Source: an uncultured Collinsella sp. (GTDB lineage: Bacteria > Actinomycetota > Coriobacteriia > Coriobacteriales > Coriobacteriaceae). From it: a stretch of 8,686 nt of DNA. The DNA lies in the NCBI GenBank assembly GCA_958349325.1, contig CATWCP010000042.1, positions 1-8,686 of the forward strand, in the 5' to 3' direction. How positions within the stretch are numbered: position 1 is the first letter of the stretch; each line of letters begins with the position of its first letter. The translations under genes and the position numbers were made by a program. Shown here in pieces: positions 1 through 6,579 of the stretch. The notes below the pieces were generated by a model. The model saw only the letters and a program-made list of their open reading frames with translations, had not been told where the DNA came from and did not search any database.

Positions 1-650
1 ACTTGGCCGGCGCCTTTTGGCAGCCGAGCGTGGTTATCGCCGACGTGGGGTGCCTGGCCACCCTCACGCCCGAGCAGTTCGCCGACGGCTGTGGCGAGGT
101 CGTCAAGCACGCCGTGATTGCCGATCCGGAGCTTTTCGCCGAGCTGGAGAAGACCCCGCTCACGCTGGAGCTGCTCAACCACGATGTGGCCCGCGTAGCG
201 CTCATCATCGCCCGCAACATCGACATCAAGCGCGCCGTGGTCGTCGCCGACGAGCGCGAGACCAACCAGCGTAAGCTCCTCAACTTTGGACACAGCGCCG
301 GACACGCCGTCGAAGCCTGCGAGCACTTTGAGCTCGGACACGGCAACTGTGTGTCGATCGGCATGGGCATCATCACGCGCGCCGCAGCGCTACATGGCAT
401 TTGCGACGCCGAACTGCCGGGGCGCATCGAGGAGCTCTGTGCACGTCACGGCCTCAAGACCCGCTGCGAGCTTTCCGCCGACGCCGTCTTTGCCGAGGCG
501 CTGCGCGACAAAAAACGTGCCGGTGACACTATCGACCTGGTGATTCCGCACGGCATTGGCCGCTGCAGCATCGACCGCACGCCGCTTTCCACTTTCCATG
601 AACTCATTGCCGAGGGCCTCGGCCAGAAGGGAGACGCATCCGCATGCTAG
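1..650 (+). CDS. aroB: 3-dehydroquinate synthase, 3' part (5' end outside window)
   Basis: AroB converts DAHP to 3-dehydroquinate, the first ring of the shikimate pathway, using NAD and a divalent metal in the cytoplasm. About 215 C-terminal residues are visible; the reading frame enters at base 3 and is open to the window edge, so the gene is cut rather than truncated. Seen in the in-window translation: GAFWQPSVVIAD near the start, GCGEVVKHA (E32, K35), NFGHSAGHAVE (H97, H101) and LGHGN (H113). In the family the Glu and the first and last of these His bind the metal, and the Lys and the other His act on substrate, so the active site looks intact. The stop codon lies inside the start of aroA (ATGCTAG), which suggests translational coupling. 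The assignment is secure. Confidence 0.96.
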   Translation, partial: LAGAFWQPSVVIADVGCLATLTPEQFADGCGEVVKHAVIADPELFAELEKTPLTLELLNHDVARVALIIARNIDIKRAVVVADERETNQRKLLNFGHSAGHAVEACEHFELGHGNCVSIGMGIITRAAALHGICDAELPGRIEELCARHGLKTRCELSADAVFAEALRDKKRAGDTIDLVIPHGIGRCSIDRTPLSTFHELIAEGLGQKGDASAC

Positions 651-1963
651 CCCGCATCACCCCGTCCCCGCTCAAGGGCACCGTTCCCGCCATCGCATCC
701 AAGTCGATGGCGCACCGCTTGATTATCTGCGCTGCGCTTGCCAACGGCGAGACGCACGTCACCTGCAACACCACCTGCGCCGACATCGAGGCTACGGTGC
801 GTTGCCTTACGGCCCTGGGTGCCCGCATCGAGACCGTCGAGGACGGCTTCCAGGTCCACCCCACCATGAAGAGTGTTGAGTTTGGCCTGCTCAAGGCCCT
901 TGCCGGCGGCACGCTTGACTGCGGCGAAAGCGGCTCCACACTCCGCTTTATGTTGCCCGTCGCCTGCGCGCTGGGCGCAGAGGCCACCTTTGTGGGTCAG
1001 GGACGCTTGGGCGCACGCCCCCTCTCCCCGCTCTCGGACGAGATCGTCGCCGCCGGCTGCGACCTACAGGGTCTGGGCGGTTTTCCGCTCAAGACAAGCG
1101 GCCGCATGCGCCCGGGCACCTTTGTGCTGCCGGGCAACGTGAGCTCGCAGTATATCTCGGGCCTGCTGCTGGCGGCCCCGTTGCTCGCCCAGCCCTCCTG
1201 TGTGCAGGTGACCGGCCTCATTGAGAGCCGCCCCTACATCAACCTAACAATCCAGGCCATGAAGGCCTTTGGCGTTGAGGTCAACGTCGAGCGCATTCCC
1301 GCCAAGGACGGTCAGCCCGAGGTCACGAACTTCCGCGTGAGCAGTGGCTCGTACCGCACGCCCGGCAGCGTGGCCGTCGAGGGCGACTGGTCCAACGCCG
1401 CCTTTTGGTTGTGCGCTGGCGCCATCGGCACCGACCCCATCACCGTGGAGGGCGTGTCGCTGAGCTCCGCGCAGGGCGACCGCAACGTGCTTGCCGCGCT
1501 TTCGCGCTTTGGCGCCCGCATCGTGCGCTCCACCAACGCCGCCACCGTGCAGTCCGACAAGCTCGCCGGCTTTGAGATGAGCGCCCACGACATTCCCGAC
1601 CTGGTACCCGTTATCTCGGCCGTGGCCTCGCTGGCTCAGGGCCGCACGTTCATCCGTGACTGTGCGCGCCTGCGCATCAAGGAATCTGACCGTCTGGTCA
1701 CCACCACCCGCGAGCTCACCGCGCTGGGCGCACAGGTGCGCATCGCCGGTGACGACCTCATCATCAAGGGTGTCGATGCCTTCACCGGCGGCGAGGTCGA
1801 TTCGCACAACGACCACCGCATCGCCATGATGGCTGCCATCGCTGCGAGCCGCGCCACTGGCGAAGTTGTGATCCACGGCGCCGAGGCCGTCAACAAGTCC
1901 TATCCCGATTTCTTTGACCACTACCGCCTGCTGGGCGGCAAGGTCACGCTCGAGGAGGAATAG
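644..1963 (+). CDS. aroA: 3-phosphoshikimate 1-carboxyvinyltransferase (EPSP synthase)
   Basis: This enzyme transfers the enolpyruvyl group of PEP to shikimate 3-phosphate, the sixth step of the pathway. At 439 aa it has the family's usual length. Visible motifs are ASKSMAHR (K20), LDCGESGSTLRF (91-102), GRLGARPLSPL (120-130), SSQYISG (167-173), the catalytic region HDIPDLVPV (D319), LRIKESDR (K346, E347) and NDHRIAMM (389-396). The PEP-site loop reads GESGSTLRF where the E. coli enzyme has GNAGTAMRP, so the residue matching E. coli Pro101 is Phe102. This is the version I associate with anaerobic Gram-positives. The ATG at 644 overlaps the aroB stop by seven bases and is preceded by AGAAGGGAG at 625-633. 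The aroC SD lies inside its 3' end. The product feeds AroC, encoded next. Confidence 0.97.
   Translation: MLARITPSPLKGTVPAIASKSMAHRLIICAALANGETHVTCNTTCADIEATVRCLTALGARIETVEDGFQVHPTMKSVEFGLLKALAGGTLDCGESGSTLRFMLPVACALGAEATFVGQGRLGARPLSPLSDEIVAAGCDLQGLGGFPLKTSGRMRPGTFVLPGNVSSQYISGLLLAAPLLAQPSCVQVTGLIESRPYINLTIQAMKAFGVEVNVERIPAKDGQPEVTNFRVSSGSYRTPGSVAVEGDWSNAAFWLCAGAIGTDPITVEGVSLSSAQGDRNVLAALSRFGARIVRSTNAATVQSDKLAGFEMSAHDIPDLVPVISAVASLAQGRTFIRDCARLRIKESDRLVTTTRELTALGAQVRIAGDDLIIKGVDAFTGGEVDSHNDHRIAMMAAIAASRATGEVVIHGAEAVNKSYPDFFDHYRLLGGKVTLEEE
1952..1959 (+). promoter_or_regulatory. Shine-Dalgarno that fixes the aroC start
   Basis: GAGGAGGA lies within the last codons of aroA and ends five bases before the ATG at 1965. 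It supports that start over an in-frame ATG at 1914, which would lie well inside aroA and would add 17 residues before the conserved N-terminus. Confidence 0.75.
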
Positions 1964-1964
1964 C

Positions 1965-3062
1965 ATGTCCTCGACCTTTGGCAACGTCTTGCATCTGAGT
2001 ATCTTTGGCCAGTCGCACTCCCCCGCTATCGGCTGCTCACTCGACGGCATTCCTGCCGGTATTGCCGTTGACCAGGAGCAGCTGCAGGCCTTTTTGGACC
2101 GTCGTGCCCCCGGTCGCGACGAGACCGCAACCAAGCGCCACGAGGCCGACGCCGCGCATATCATTGCCGGCGTGGTCGATGGACATACCACCGGCGCGCC
2201 CATTGCCGCGATTATCGAGAACACCAACACGCGCTCCAATGATTACTCCGAGCTGCGCTGCAAGCCCCGTCCCGGACATGCGGACTTCCCCGCGCGCGTG
2301 AAGTATCACAACATGCACGATGTTGCTGGTGGCGGGCATTTTTCCGGCCGCCTAACGGCACCCTTATGCATCGCCGGCGGCATTGCGCTACAGGCACTCG
2401 AGGCCCGCGGCATTCAGGTCATGGCGCACGTCGCGCAGATCGGCGGCATCTCCGACCTGCCGATGGACGATATGGTCTATCGAGAGGCCGACCGCAAGGC
2501 GATCCTTACGAACGACCTGCCGTGCATTGACGCCGCCGCAGCCGGCCGCATGCGCGAGGAGATTCTGGCCGCGCGCGATGAACTCGACAGCATCGGCGGC
2601 ATCGTGGAGTGCGGCATTTACGGGCTTCCCACGGGCATCGGCGACCCCATGTTCGACGGCATCGAGAACCGCATCGCGCAAATCGCGTTTGGCATTCCCG
2701 CCGTAAAGGGCGTGGAGTTTGGCATGGGCTTTGCCGTAGCCGCCATGCGCGGCAGCGAGAACAATGACCCATATCGAATCAACGCCGAGACCGGCGAAAT
2801 CGAGGTCGAGTCCAACAATGCCGGCGGCATCCTGGGCGGCATCTCCACCGGCGCGCCCGTCATGTGGCGCATGGCCGTAAAGCCGACGCCCTCCATTGGC
2901 CGCGAGCAGCAGACCGTAGACATGGACGCCATGGAAAATGCCGAGCTCTCGGTCCACGGCCGTCACGATCCCTGCATCGTCCCCCGAGCCGTCCCCGTAG
3001 CCGAGGCAGCCGCGGCGCTCGCCATCTGGGACGCCCTCCTCGAGGACGCCGCCCAGCGCTAA
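1965..3062 (+). CDS. aroC: chorismate synthase
   Basis: AroC removes phosphate from EPSP to give chorismate, the branch point for aromatic amino acids, using reduced FMN that is not consumed. The 365-aa product begins MSSTFGNVLHLSIFGQSHSP, with the conserved GxSH (H18), followed by RRAPGRDETATKRHEAD (47-63), RPGHADF (102-108, H105), GGGHFSGRLTA (122-132), GGISTGAPVMWRMAVKPTPS (291-310) and GRHDPCIVPRAVP (332-344). The two His match the catalytic His of the family. The segment at 122-132 differs from the GGRxSARETA of E. coli-like enzymes; the HFSGRLTA form is one I recall from clostridia-like bacteria, so it is a lineage variant and not damage. No flavin reductase domain is present, so FMN must be reduced by another protein. 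Only one base separates it from the aroA stop. Confidence 0.96.
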   Translation: MSSTFGNVLHLSIFGQSHSPAIGCSLDGIPAGIAVDQEQLQAFLDRRAPGRDETATKRHEADAAHIIAGVVDGHTTGAPIAAIIENTNTRSNDYSELRCKPRPGHADFPARVKYHNMHDVAGGGHFSGRLTAPLCIAGGIALQALEARGIQVMAHVAQIGGISDLPMDDMVYREADRKAILTNDLPCIDAAAAGRMREEILAARDELDSIGGIVECGIYGLPTGIGDPMFDGIENRIAQIAFGIPAVKGVEFGMGFAVAAMRGSENNDPYRINAETGEIEVESNNAGGILGGISTGAPVMWRMAVKPTPSIGREQQTVDMDAMENAELSVHGRHDPCIVPRAVPVAEAAAALAIWDALLEDAAQR

Positions 3063-3101
3063 CCAGCCCACCCCGGGCAATGATTCACGAAAGGGGTCCC
3101 T

Positions 3102-4247
3102 ATGGACCTTGCTGACATCCGCCAGGCCATCGATGGCATCGACACCACGCTCCTCAACAGCTTTATCGAGCGCATGGACATTGCCACCGAAGTCGCCAAG
3201 TCAAAAATCGAGATGGGCAAGGCCGTCTTCGACCCCGCCCGCGAGCGCTCCAAGCTCAACAACCTCGCCAGCCGCGCGCCCGAGCGCTACGAGGCGCAGA
3301 CCATCACCCTGTTCCGTCTCCTCATGAGCATGAGCAAGGCCGAGCAGCAGCGCTACATCAACGAACTCAAGGGCATCACTGTCTCGCAAAAGGCCCACGC
3401 CACGGCTGCAGCCTCCGACACGCCCTTCCCTCAAACTGCCACCGTCGCTTGCCAGGGCGTTGAGGGCGCTTACAGTCAAATCGCCGCGTGCAAGCTCTTC
3501 GACGTGCCCGACATCGCGTTTTTCGAAACCTTCGAAGGCGTTATGCGCGCTGTGCGCGACGGCTTCTGCGAGTTTGGCGTGCTGCCCATCGAGAACTCCA
3601 CCGCCGGCTCGGTCAACGCCGTCTACGACCTGCTCGCCCAGTTCGACTTCCACATCGTGCGCTCGCTTCGCCTCAAGATCGACCACAACTTGCTCGTCAA
3701 GCCCGGCACCAAGCTCGCCGACGTGCGCGAGGTCTACAGCCACGGCCAAGCCATTGCCCAGTGCGCCGGCTTTATCGAGAACCACGGCCTGCGCGCCACC
3801 AAGTACCCCAACACGGCCATGTCGGCTGAGATGGTCGCCAACTCCGAACGCACCGATGTTGCCGCCATCGCATCGCGCAGCTGTGCCACGCTGTATGGCC
3901 TCGAGGTGTTGGAGCCCAATATCCAAGACTCGGACAACAACTACACGCGCTTTGTCGTCATCAGCCGCGAGCCGCGCGTCTACCCCGGCGCTAATCGCAC
4001 CTCGCTCATGATCACCACGGCCAACGAGCCGGGCGCCCTCTATCGCGTGCTCGAGCGCTTCTACGCACTCAACATCAACCTCATCAAGCTCGAGAGCCGC
4101 CCCATCCCCGGCCGCGACTTTGAGTTTATGTTCTACTTTGATCTGGACTGCCCCTTTGGCAGCAAGGCCCTCGACGACCTGCTCGATTCCATCGACGACG
4201 TGTGCGAAAGCTTCACCTACTTTGGCAGCTACACGGAGGTGCTCTAG
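3102..4247 (+). CDS. pheA: bifunctional chorismate mutase / prephenate dehydratase (P-protein)
   Basis: This protein turns chorismate into prephenate and then phenylpyruvate, committing flux to phenylalanine. The 381 aa match the usual P-protein length. Residues 1-90 are a helical AroQ-type chorismate mutase (R7, R24, VAKSK with K35, DPARER with D44, R47 and E48). Residues about 112-290 are prephenate dehydratase, with GVEGAYSQ (119-126), PIENSTAGSV (162-171), SHGQAIAQC (213-221, where SHPQ is commoner) and the catalytic NYTRF (280-284). Residues about 298-376 are an ACT domain with GALYRVLERF (311-320) and ESRP (331-334), the two phenylalanine-binding motifs, so feedback inhibition by phenylalanine is expected. 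The ATG at 3102 follows GAAAGGGG (3089-3096). A 39-base gap after aroC shows no terminator, so it is probably cotranscribed. The stop codon directly abuts the next start. Confidence 0.95.
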   Translation: MDLADIRQAIDGIDTTLLNSFIERMDIATEVAKSKIEMGKAVFDPARERSKLNNLASRAPERYEAQTITLFRLLMSMSKAEQQRYINELKGITVSQKAHATAAASDTPFPQTATVACQGVEGAYSQIAACKLFDVPDIAFFETFEGVMRAVRDGFCEFGVLPIENSTAGSVNAVYDLLAQFDFHIVRSLRLKIDHNLLVKPGTKLADVREVYSHGQAIAQCAGFIENHGLRATKYPNTAMSAEMVANSERTDVAAIASRSCATLYGLEVLEPNIQDSDNNYTRFVVISREPRVYPGANRTSLMITTANEPGALYRVLERFYALNINLIKLESRPIPGRDFEFMFYFDLDCPFGSKALDDLLDSIDDVCESFTYFGSYTEVL

Positions 4248-5498
4248 ATGACCGATACCGCCGCAACCCGCCCCTACGGAGTGCTGGGCCGCGTGTTGGG
4301 CCACAGCTACACCCCAACCATCTACAAAGAGCTCGCTGGGCTCGATTACGTGCGATTTGAGCGCGAGCCCGAGGACCTCGCGGCCTTTATGACGGGCGAC
4401 GAGTGGGAGGGCACCAACGTGACCATCCCCTACAAGCGCGCCGTCATGGAGTACCTGGACGAGCTGAGCCCGCTCGCCGAGCGCATGGGCAACGTCAACA
4501 CCATCACGCGCCTGCCCGACGGCCGCCTGCGCGGCGATAACACCGACTACTTCGGTTTTCAGTGCCTGGTCGAGGAGCTGGGCGTAGAGGTTGCCAGTAA
4601 GAAGGCCCTCGTGCTCGGCGCCACCGGCGGTGCCGGCACTACGGCCAGCATGGTACTCGACGACCTGGGCGCCATCGTCGTACCCGTGGGTCGCACAAGC
4701 GAGGTCAATTACGACAACATCGCGCAGCAATCCGATGCCGCGCTGCTCGTCAACTGCACGCCTGCCGGCATGTTCCCCCACTGCCCCGACGCCCCCTGCA
4801 CGCTCGAAGGACTCGATGCGCTCGAAGGCGTCATCGACATTGTCTACAACCCCGCCCGCACGGGTCTGATGTTCGAGGCCGAGCGCCGCGGCATCCCCTA
4901 CATCGGCGGACTGCTGATGCTCGTGGCACAGGCGGCACAGGCCGTCGAGCGCTATACCGGCCAGGTCACCCCGCGCGAGCGCGTCCTGGACGTAACGGAG
5001 CGCTTGTCACGCCGCGAACAGAACATCGCGCTGATCGGCATGCCGGGCTCGGGCAAGACCCGCGTGGGTGAGCAGATTGCCCTGCTCACGGGGCGAGAGC
5101 ACATCGACCTGGATCGCGCGCTTGAGGAACGCCTGGGGATGCCCTGCGCCGACTATATCGTCGAGCGCGGCGAGGCGGCCTTCCGCGAGCAGGAAACGGC
5201 GGCGCTCTCCGACATCTCCAAGCGCAGCGGCCTGGTGCTTTCCACCGGCGGTGGCGTGGTCACGCGAGACGAGAACTATCCGCTGCTGCACCAGAACAGC
5301 AAAATTGTGATGCTCAACCGCAAGCTCGAAGAGCTCGCCCACAAGGGCCGCCCCATCACCGCACGCGACGGCATCGATAAGCTCGCGGAACAACGTATGC
5401 CACGCTACCGCGCCTGGGCCGACCACATCATCGACTCACGCGACTGCGCCGCCAATACCGCCCAAGCCCTCCTCGACACCCTCCCACCCGCTCTCTAA
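4248..5498 (+). CDS. aroEK: shikimate dehydrogenase-shikimate kinase fusion
   Basis: One 416-aa chain carries two pathway enzymes. Residues 1 to about 250 are shikimate dehydrogenase (dehydroshikimate plus NADPH to shikimate): GHSYTP (19-23, S20), NVTIPYKRAV with catalytic K63, GNVNTI (81-86), DNTDYFGF with D100, the cofactor loop GATGGAGTT (124-132), NCTPAGMFP (169-177) and MLVAQAAQA with Q228. Residues about 258-416 are shikimate kinase (shikimate plus ATP to shikimate 3-phosphate): P-loop GMPGSGKT (264-271), DLD (287-289), FREQE (R313), STGGGVV (332-338) and lid GRPI (367-370). Both active sites look complete, so the fusion should channel product to substrate. The linker is only about 10 residues. 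The ATG directly follows the pheA stop, with GGAGGT at 4235-4240 as a strong SD. The symbol is descriptive. The frame is continuous, so a joining sequencing error is unlikely. Confidence 0.95.
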   Translation: MTDTAATRPYGVLGRVLGHSYTPTIYKELAGLDYVRFEREPEDLAAFMTGDEWEGTNVTIPYKRAVMEYLDELSPLAERMGNVNTITRLPDGRLRGDNTDYFGFQCLVEELGVEVASKKALVLGATGGAGTTASMVLDDLGAIVVPVGRTSEVNYDNIAQQSDAALLVNCTPAGMFPHCPDAPCTLEGLDALEGVIDIVYNPARTGLMFEAERRGIPYIGGLLMLVAQAAQAVERYTGQVTPRERVLDVTERLSRREQNIALIGMPGSGKTRVGEQIALLTGREHIDLDRALEERLGMPCADYIVERGEAAFREQETAALSDISKRSGLVLSTGGGVVTRDENYPLLHQNSKIVMLNRKLEELAHKGRPITARDGIDKLAEQRMPRYRAWADHIIDSRDCAANTAQALLDTLPPAL

Positions 5499-5500
5499 AA

Positions 5501-5539
5501 AAACCACCACAAAGGGGACAGGCACCTTTGTGGTGGTTT
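5501..5539. repeat. perfect 15-bp inverted repeat, REP-like or terminator-like hairpin
   Basis: The arms AAACCACCACAAAGG (5501-5515) and CCTTTGTGGTGGTTT (5525-5539) are exact reverse complements around the 9-base loop GGACAGGCA. The left arm is preceded by further A bases and the right arm ends in TTT, so the element reads similarly on both strands. It sits in the gap between aroEK and aroQ. The core GGGGACAGGCACCTTT looks like a dispersed intergenic repeat that I remember from Collinsella-type genomes; only one copy is in this window, so that part is inference. It could weaken transcription into aroQ or be a mobile REP/MITE-type unit. Confidence 0.7.
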
Positions 5540-5561
5540 CTCGACTGCAAAGGAAGCAACC

Positions 5562-5999
5562 ATGAAAGCACTCGTCATCAACGGCCCCAACCTCAACATG
5601 CTCGGCATTCGCGAGCCGGGCATCTATGGCAGCGACAACTACGACCGCTTAGTGCAGATCTGCCAGGAAGCGGGCGCCGCACAGGGCTTCGACGAGGTCG
5701 AGGTCTTCCAGTCCAACCACGAGGGCAACATCGTCGACAAGATCCAGGAGGCCTACGGCAAGGTCGACGGCATCGTCATCAACCCGGCTGCCTACACGCA
5801 TACGAGCGTGGCGATCCTCGACGCCCTCAAGGCCGTTGCCATCCCTGCCGTCGAGGTGCACATCAGCGCCGTAGAGACGCGCGAAGACTTCCGCCAGGTG
5901 AGCTACGCCCGCCTAGCCTGCTTCGCCACCATCACCGGCGAGGGCCTGCAAGGCTACGCCCACGCGCTGGAGCTGCTGAGGGAACGTCTCGAAAAGTAG
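5562..5999 (+). CDS. aroQ: 3-dehydroquinate dehydratase, type II
   Basis: This enzyme dehydrates 3-dehydroquinate to 3-dehydroshikimate, linking the products of aroB and aroEK. The 145 aa are typical of the small dodecameric type II class. Seen: NGPNLNMLGIREPGIYG (N10, R17, Y22, the last being the catalytic Tyr), SNHEG (51-55), INPAAYTHTSVAI with N74 and H80, EVHIS (98-102, H100) and REDFR with R111. The residue after HIS is Ala103, where most homologues I know have Asn (HISN); the other catalytic and binding residues are kept, so the enzyme is probably active. The SD AAGGA (5550-5554) lies seven bases before the ATG. It is the last gene of the operon, and the inverted repeat just upstream may alter its expression relative to aroEK. 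A terminator follows at 6045-6085. Confidence 0.95.
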   Translation: MKALVINGPNLNMLGIREPGIYGSDNYDRLVQICQEAGAAQGFDEVEVFQSNHEGNIVDKIQEAYGKVDGIVINPAAYTHTSVAILDALKAVAIPAVEVHISAVETREDFRQVSYARLACFATITGEGLQGYAHALELLRERLEK

Positions 6000-6044
6000 C
6001 CTCGCGAGCAAATCCATCAACGCGATTCACACGCTAATAATGCC

Positions 6045-6085
6045 AGTGCCGCCAGCAGCAACCTCGCTACTGGCGGCACTTTATT
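6045..6085 (+). terminator. rho-independent terminator of the aro operon
   Basis: AGTGCCGCCAG (6045-6055) and CTGGCGGCACT (6070-6080) form a perfect 11-bp GC-rich stem with a 14-base loop, followed by TTATT. It lies 45 bases after the aroQ stop. The T-run is short and interrupted, so termination may be incomplete. Confidence 0.7.
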
Positions 6086-6092
6086 ACTGGCA

Positions 6093-6098
6093 TATAAT
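6093..6098 (+). promoter_or_regulatory. -10 box of the DUF4869/ATPase gene pair
   Basis: A perfect TATAAT begins 12 bases after the terminator stem and 32 bases before the ATG at 6130, giving a predicted leader of about 25 bases. No good -35 is seen; the 17-base spacing falls on CTGGCG inside the terminator arm. It may therefore be weak or need an activator. Confidence 0.5.
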
Positions 6099-6114
6099 CA
6101 TTGCAGTCACACAA

Positions 6115-6126
6115 CGTCTGGAGACG
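6115..6126. repeat. short palindrome covering the SD of the DUF4869 gene
   Basis: CGTCT-GG-AGACG is a perfect 5-bp dyad with a 2-base centre. It overlaps the SD GGAG (6120-6123), six bases before the ATG. A 2-base loop is too tight for a normal hairpin, so if it matters at all it would be a dimer-binding operator. It could be chance. Confidence 0.3.
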
Positions 6127-6129
6127 CGC

Positions 6130-6579
6130 ATGTTAAGCATCCATCTGGGGGATTACCCCGGTTCCATCTACGATACCGAAACCTATTTTAGGAACTCATA
6201 CTTGGACTCATGGTTCGAAGACCCTATGGCCGCACAGATTATTAAAAGCGTGGACGGATCAGAGCTCATCGGTCCCCACAACATCGTAAGCAAACAGCTG
6301 GGCTCGATCACCCCACTCGAACTGTCCGGCGGCGTTAAGACGCTGCTGCTGGTGCGCAATCTCCCAAATATGGTGTTCAACGCATCCACCTGCGGAGACA
6401 ACTGTGCCCGCTGGCTACTCAAGATCGGCAAAGAGCAGGATGTGATGGTGACCTTATACCACATCATGAAATTCCCCTGGAAGAGCTTTGAAATCCGCAT
6501 TGAAAACGATGGCCGCATCGTCAGAAACATGCAGGAGTTTGTCGGCGCCACGAATGACTTTTTGGATGTTGATGAGTAA
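6130..6579 (+). CDS. DUF4869-like protein of unknown function
   Basis: The 149-aa soluble protein has no signal peptide or membrane segment. It begins MLSIHLGDYPGSIYDTETYF and carries LSGGVKTLLLV (65-75) and FNASTCGDNCARWLLKI (83-99, with C88 and C92). I recognise these as the hallmarks of the DUF4869 family, known from gut Firmicutes and relatives; no biochemical role is established to my knowledge. The start at 6130 is chosen because homologues begin ML-IHFG, GGAG at 6120-6123 is well placed, and a longer in-frame start at 6040 would put the terminator and -10 box inside the gene. Its stop overlaps the next start by one base (TAATG), so the two proteins are probably made together and act together. 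Base composition is much less GC-rich than the aro genes, suggesting acquisition. Confidence 0.8.
   Translation: MLSIHLGDYPGSIYDTETYFRNSYLDSWFEDPMAAQIIKSVDGSELIGPHNIVSKQLGSITPLELSGGVKTLLLVRNLPNMVFNASTCGDNCARWLLKIGKEQDVMVTLYHIMKFPWKSFEIRIENDGRIVRNMQEFVGATNDFLDVDE

Noticed and set aside
929..949. Calling the aroA product glyphosate resistant
   Set aside because: A single loop residue read by eye does not establish tolerance; it is listed only as a point to test.
1244..2239. Long - strand open frame opposite aroA and aroC (331 codons)
   Set aside because: Also a shadow. The + strand proteins are full length with all catalytic motifs, and the antisense product resembles no family.
3201..4781. 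Long open frame on the - strand opposite pheA and aroEK (526 codons)
   Set aside because: It is the antisense shadow of two certain genes in GC-rich DNA, with low-complexity, Ala/Val/Gly/His-rich translation and no recognisable motif.
5501..5539. Reading the inverted repeat as a CRISPR repeat or riboswitch
   Set aside because: There is a single copy with no spacers, and no conserved ligand-binding core around it.
6040..6129. Upstream extension of the DUF4869 gene to an ATG at 6040
   Set aside because: It would place a terminator hairpin and a perfect TATAAT inside the coding region. The conserved N-terminus and SD both fit the ATG at 6130.
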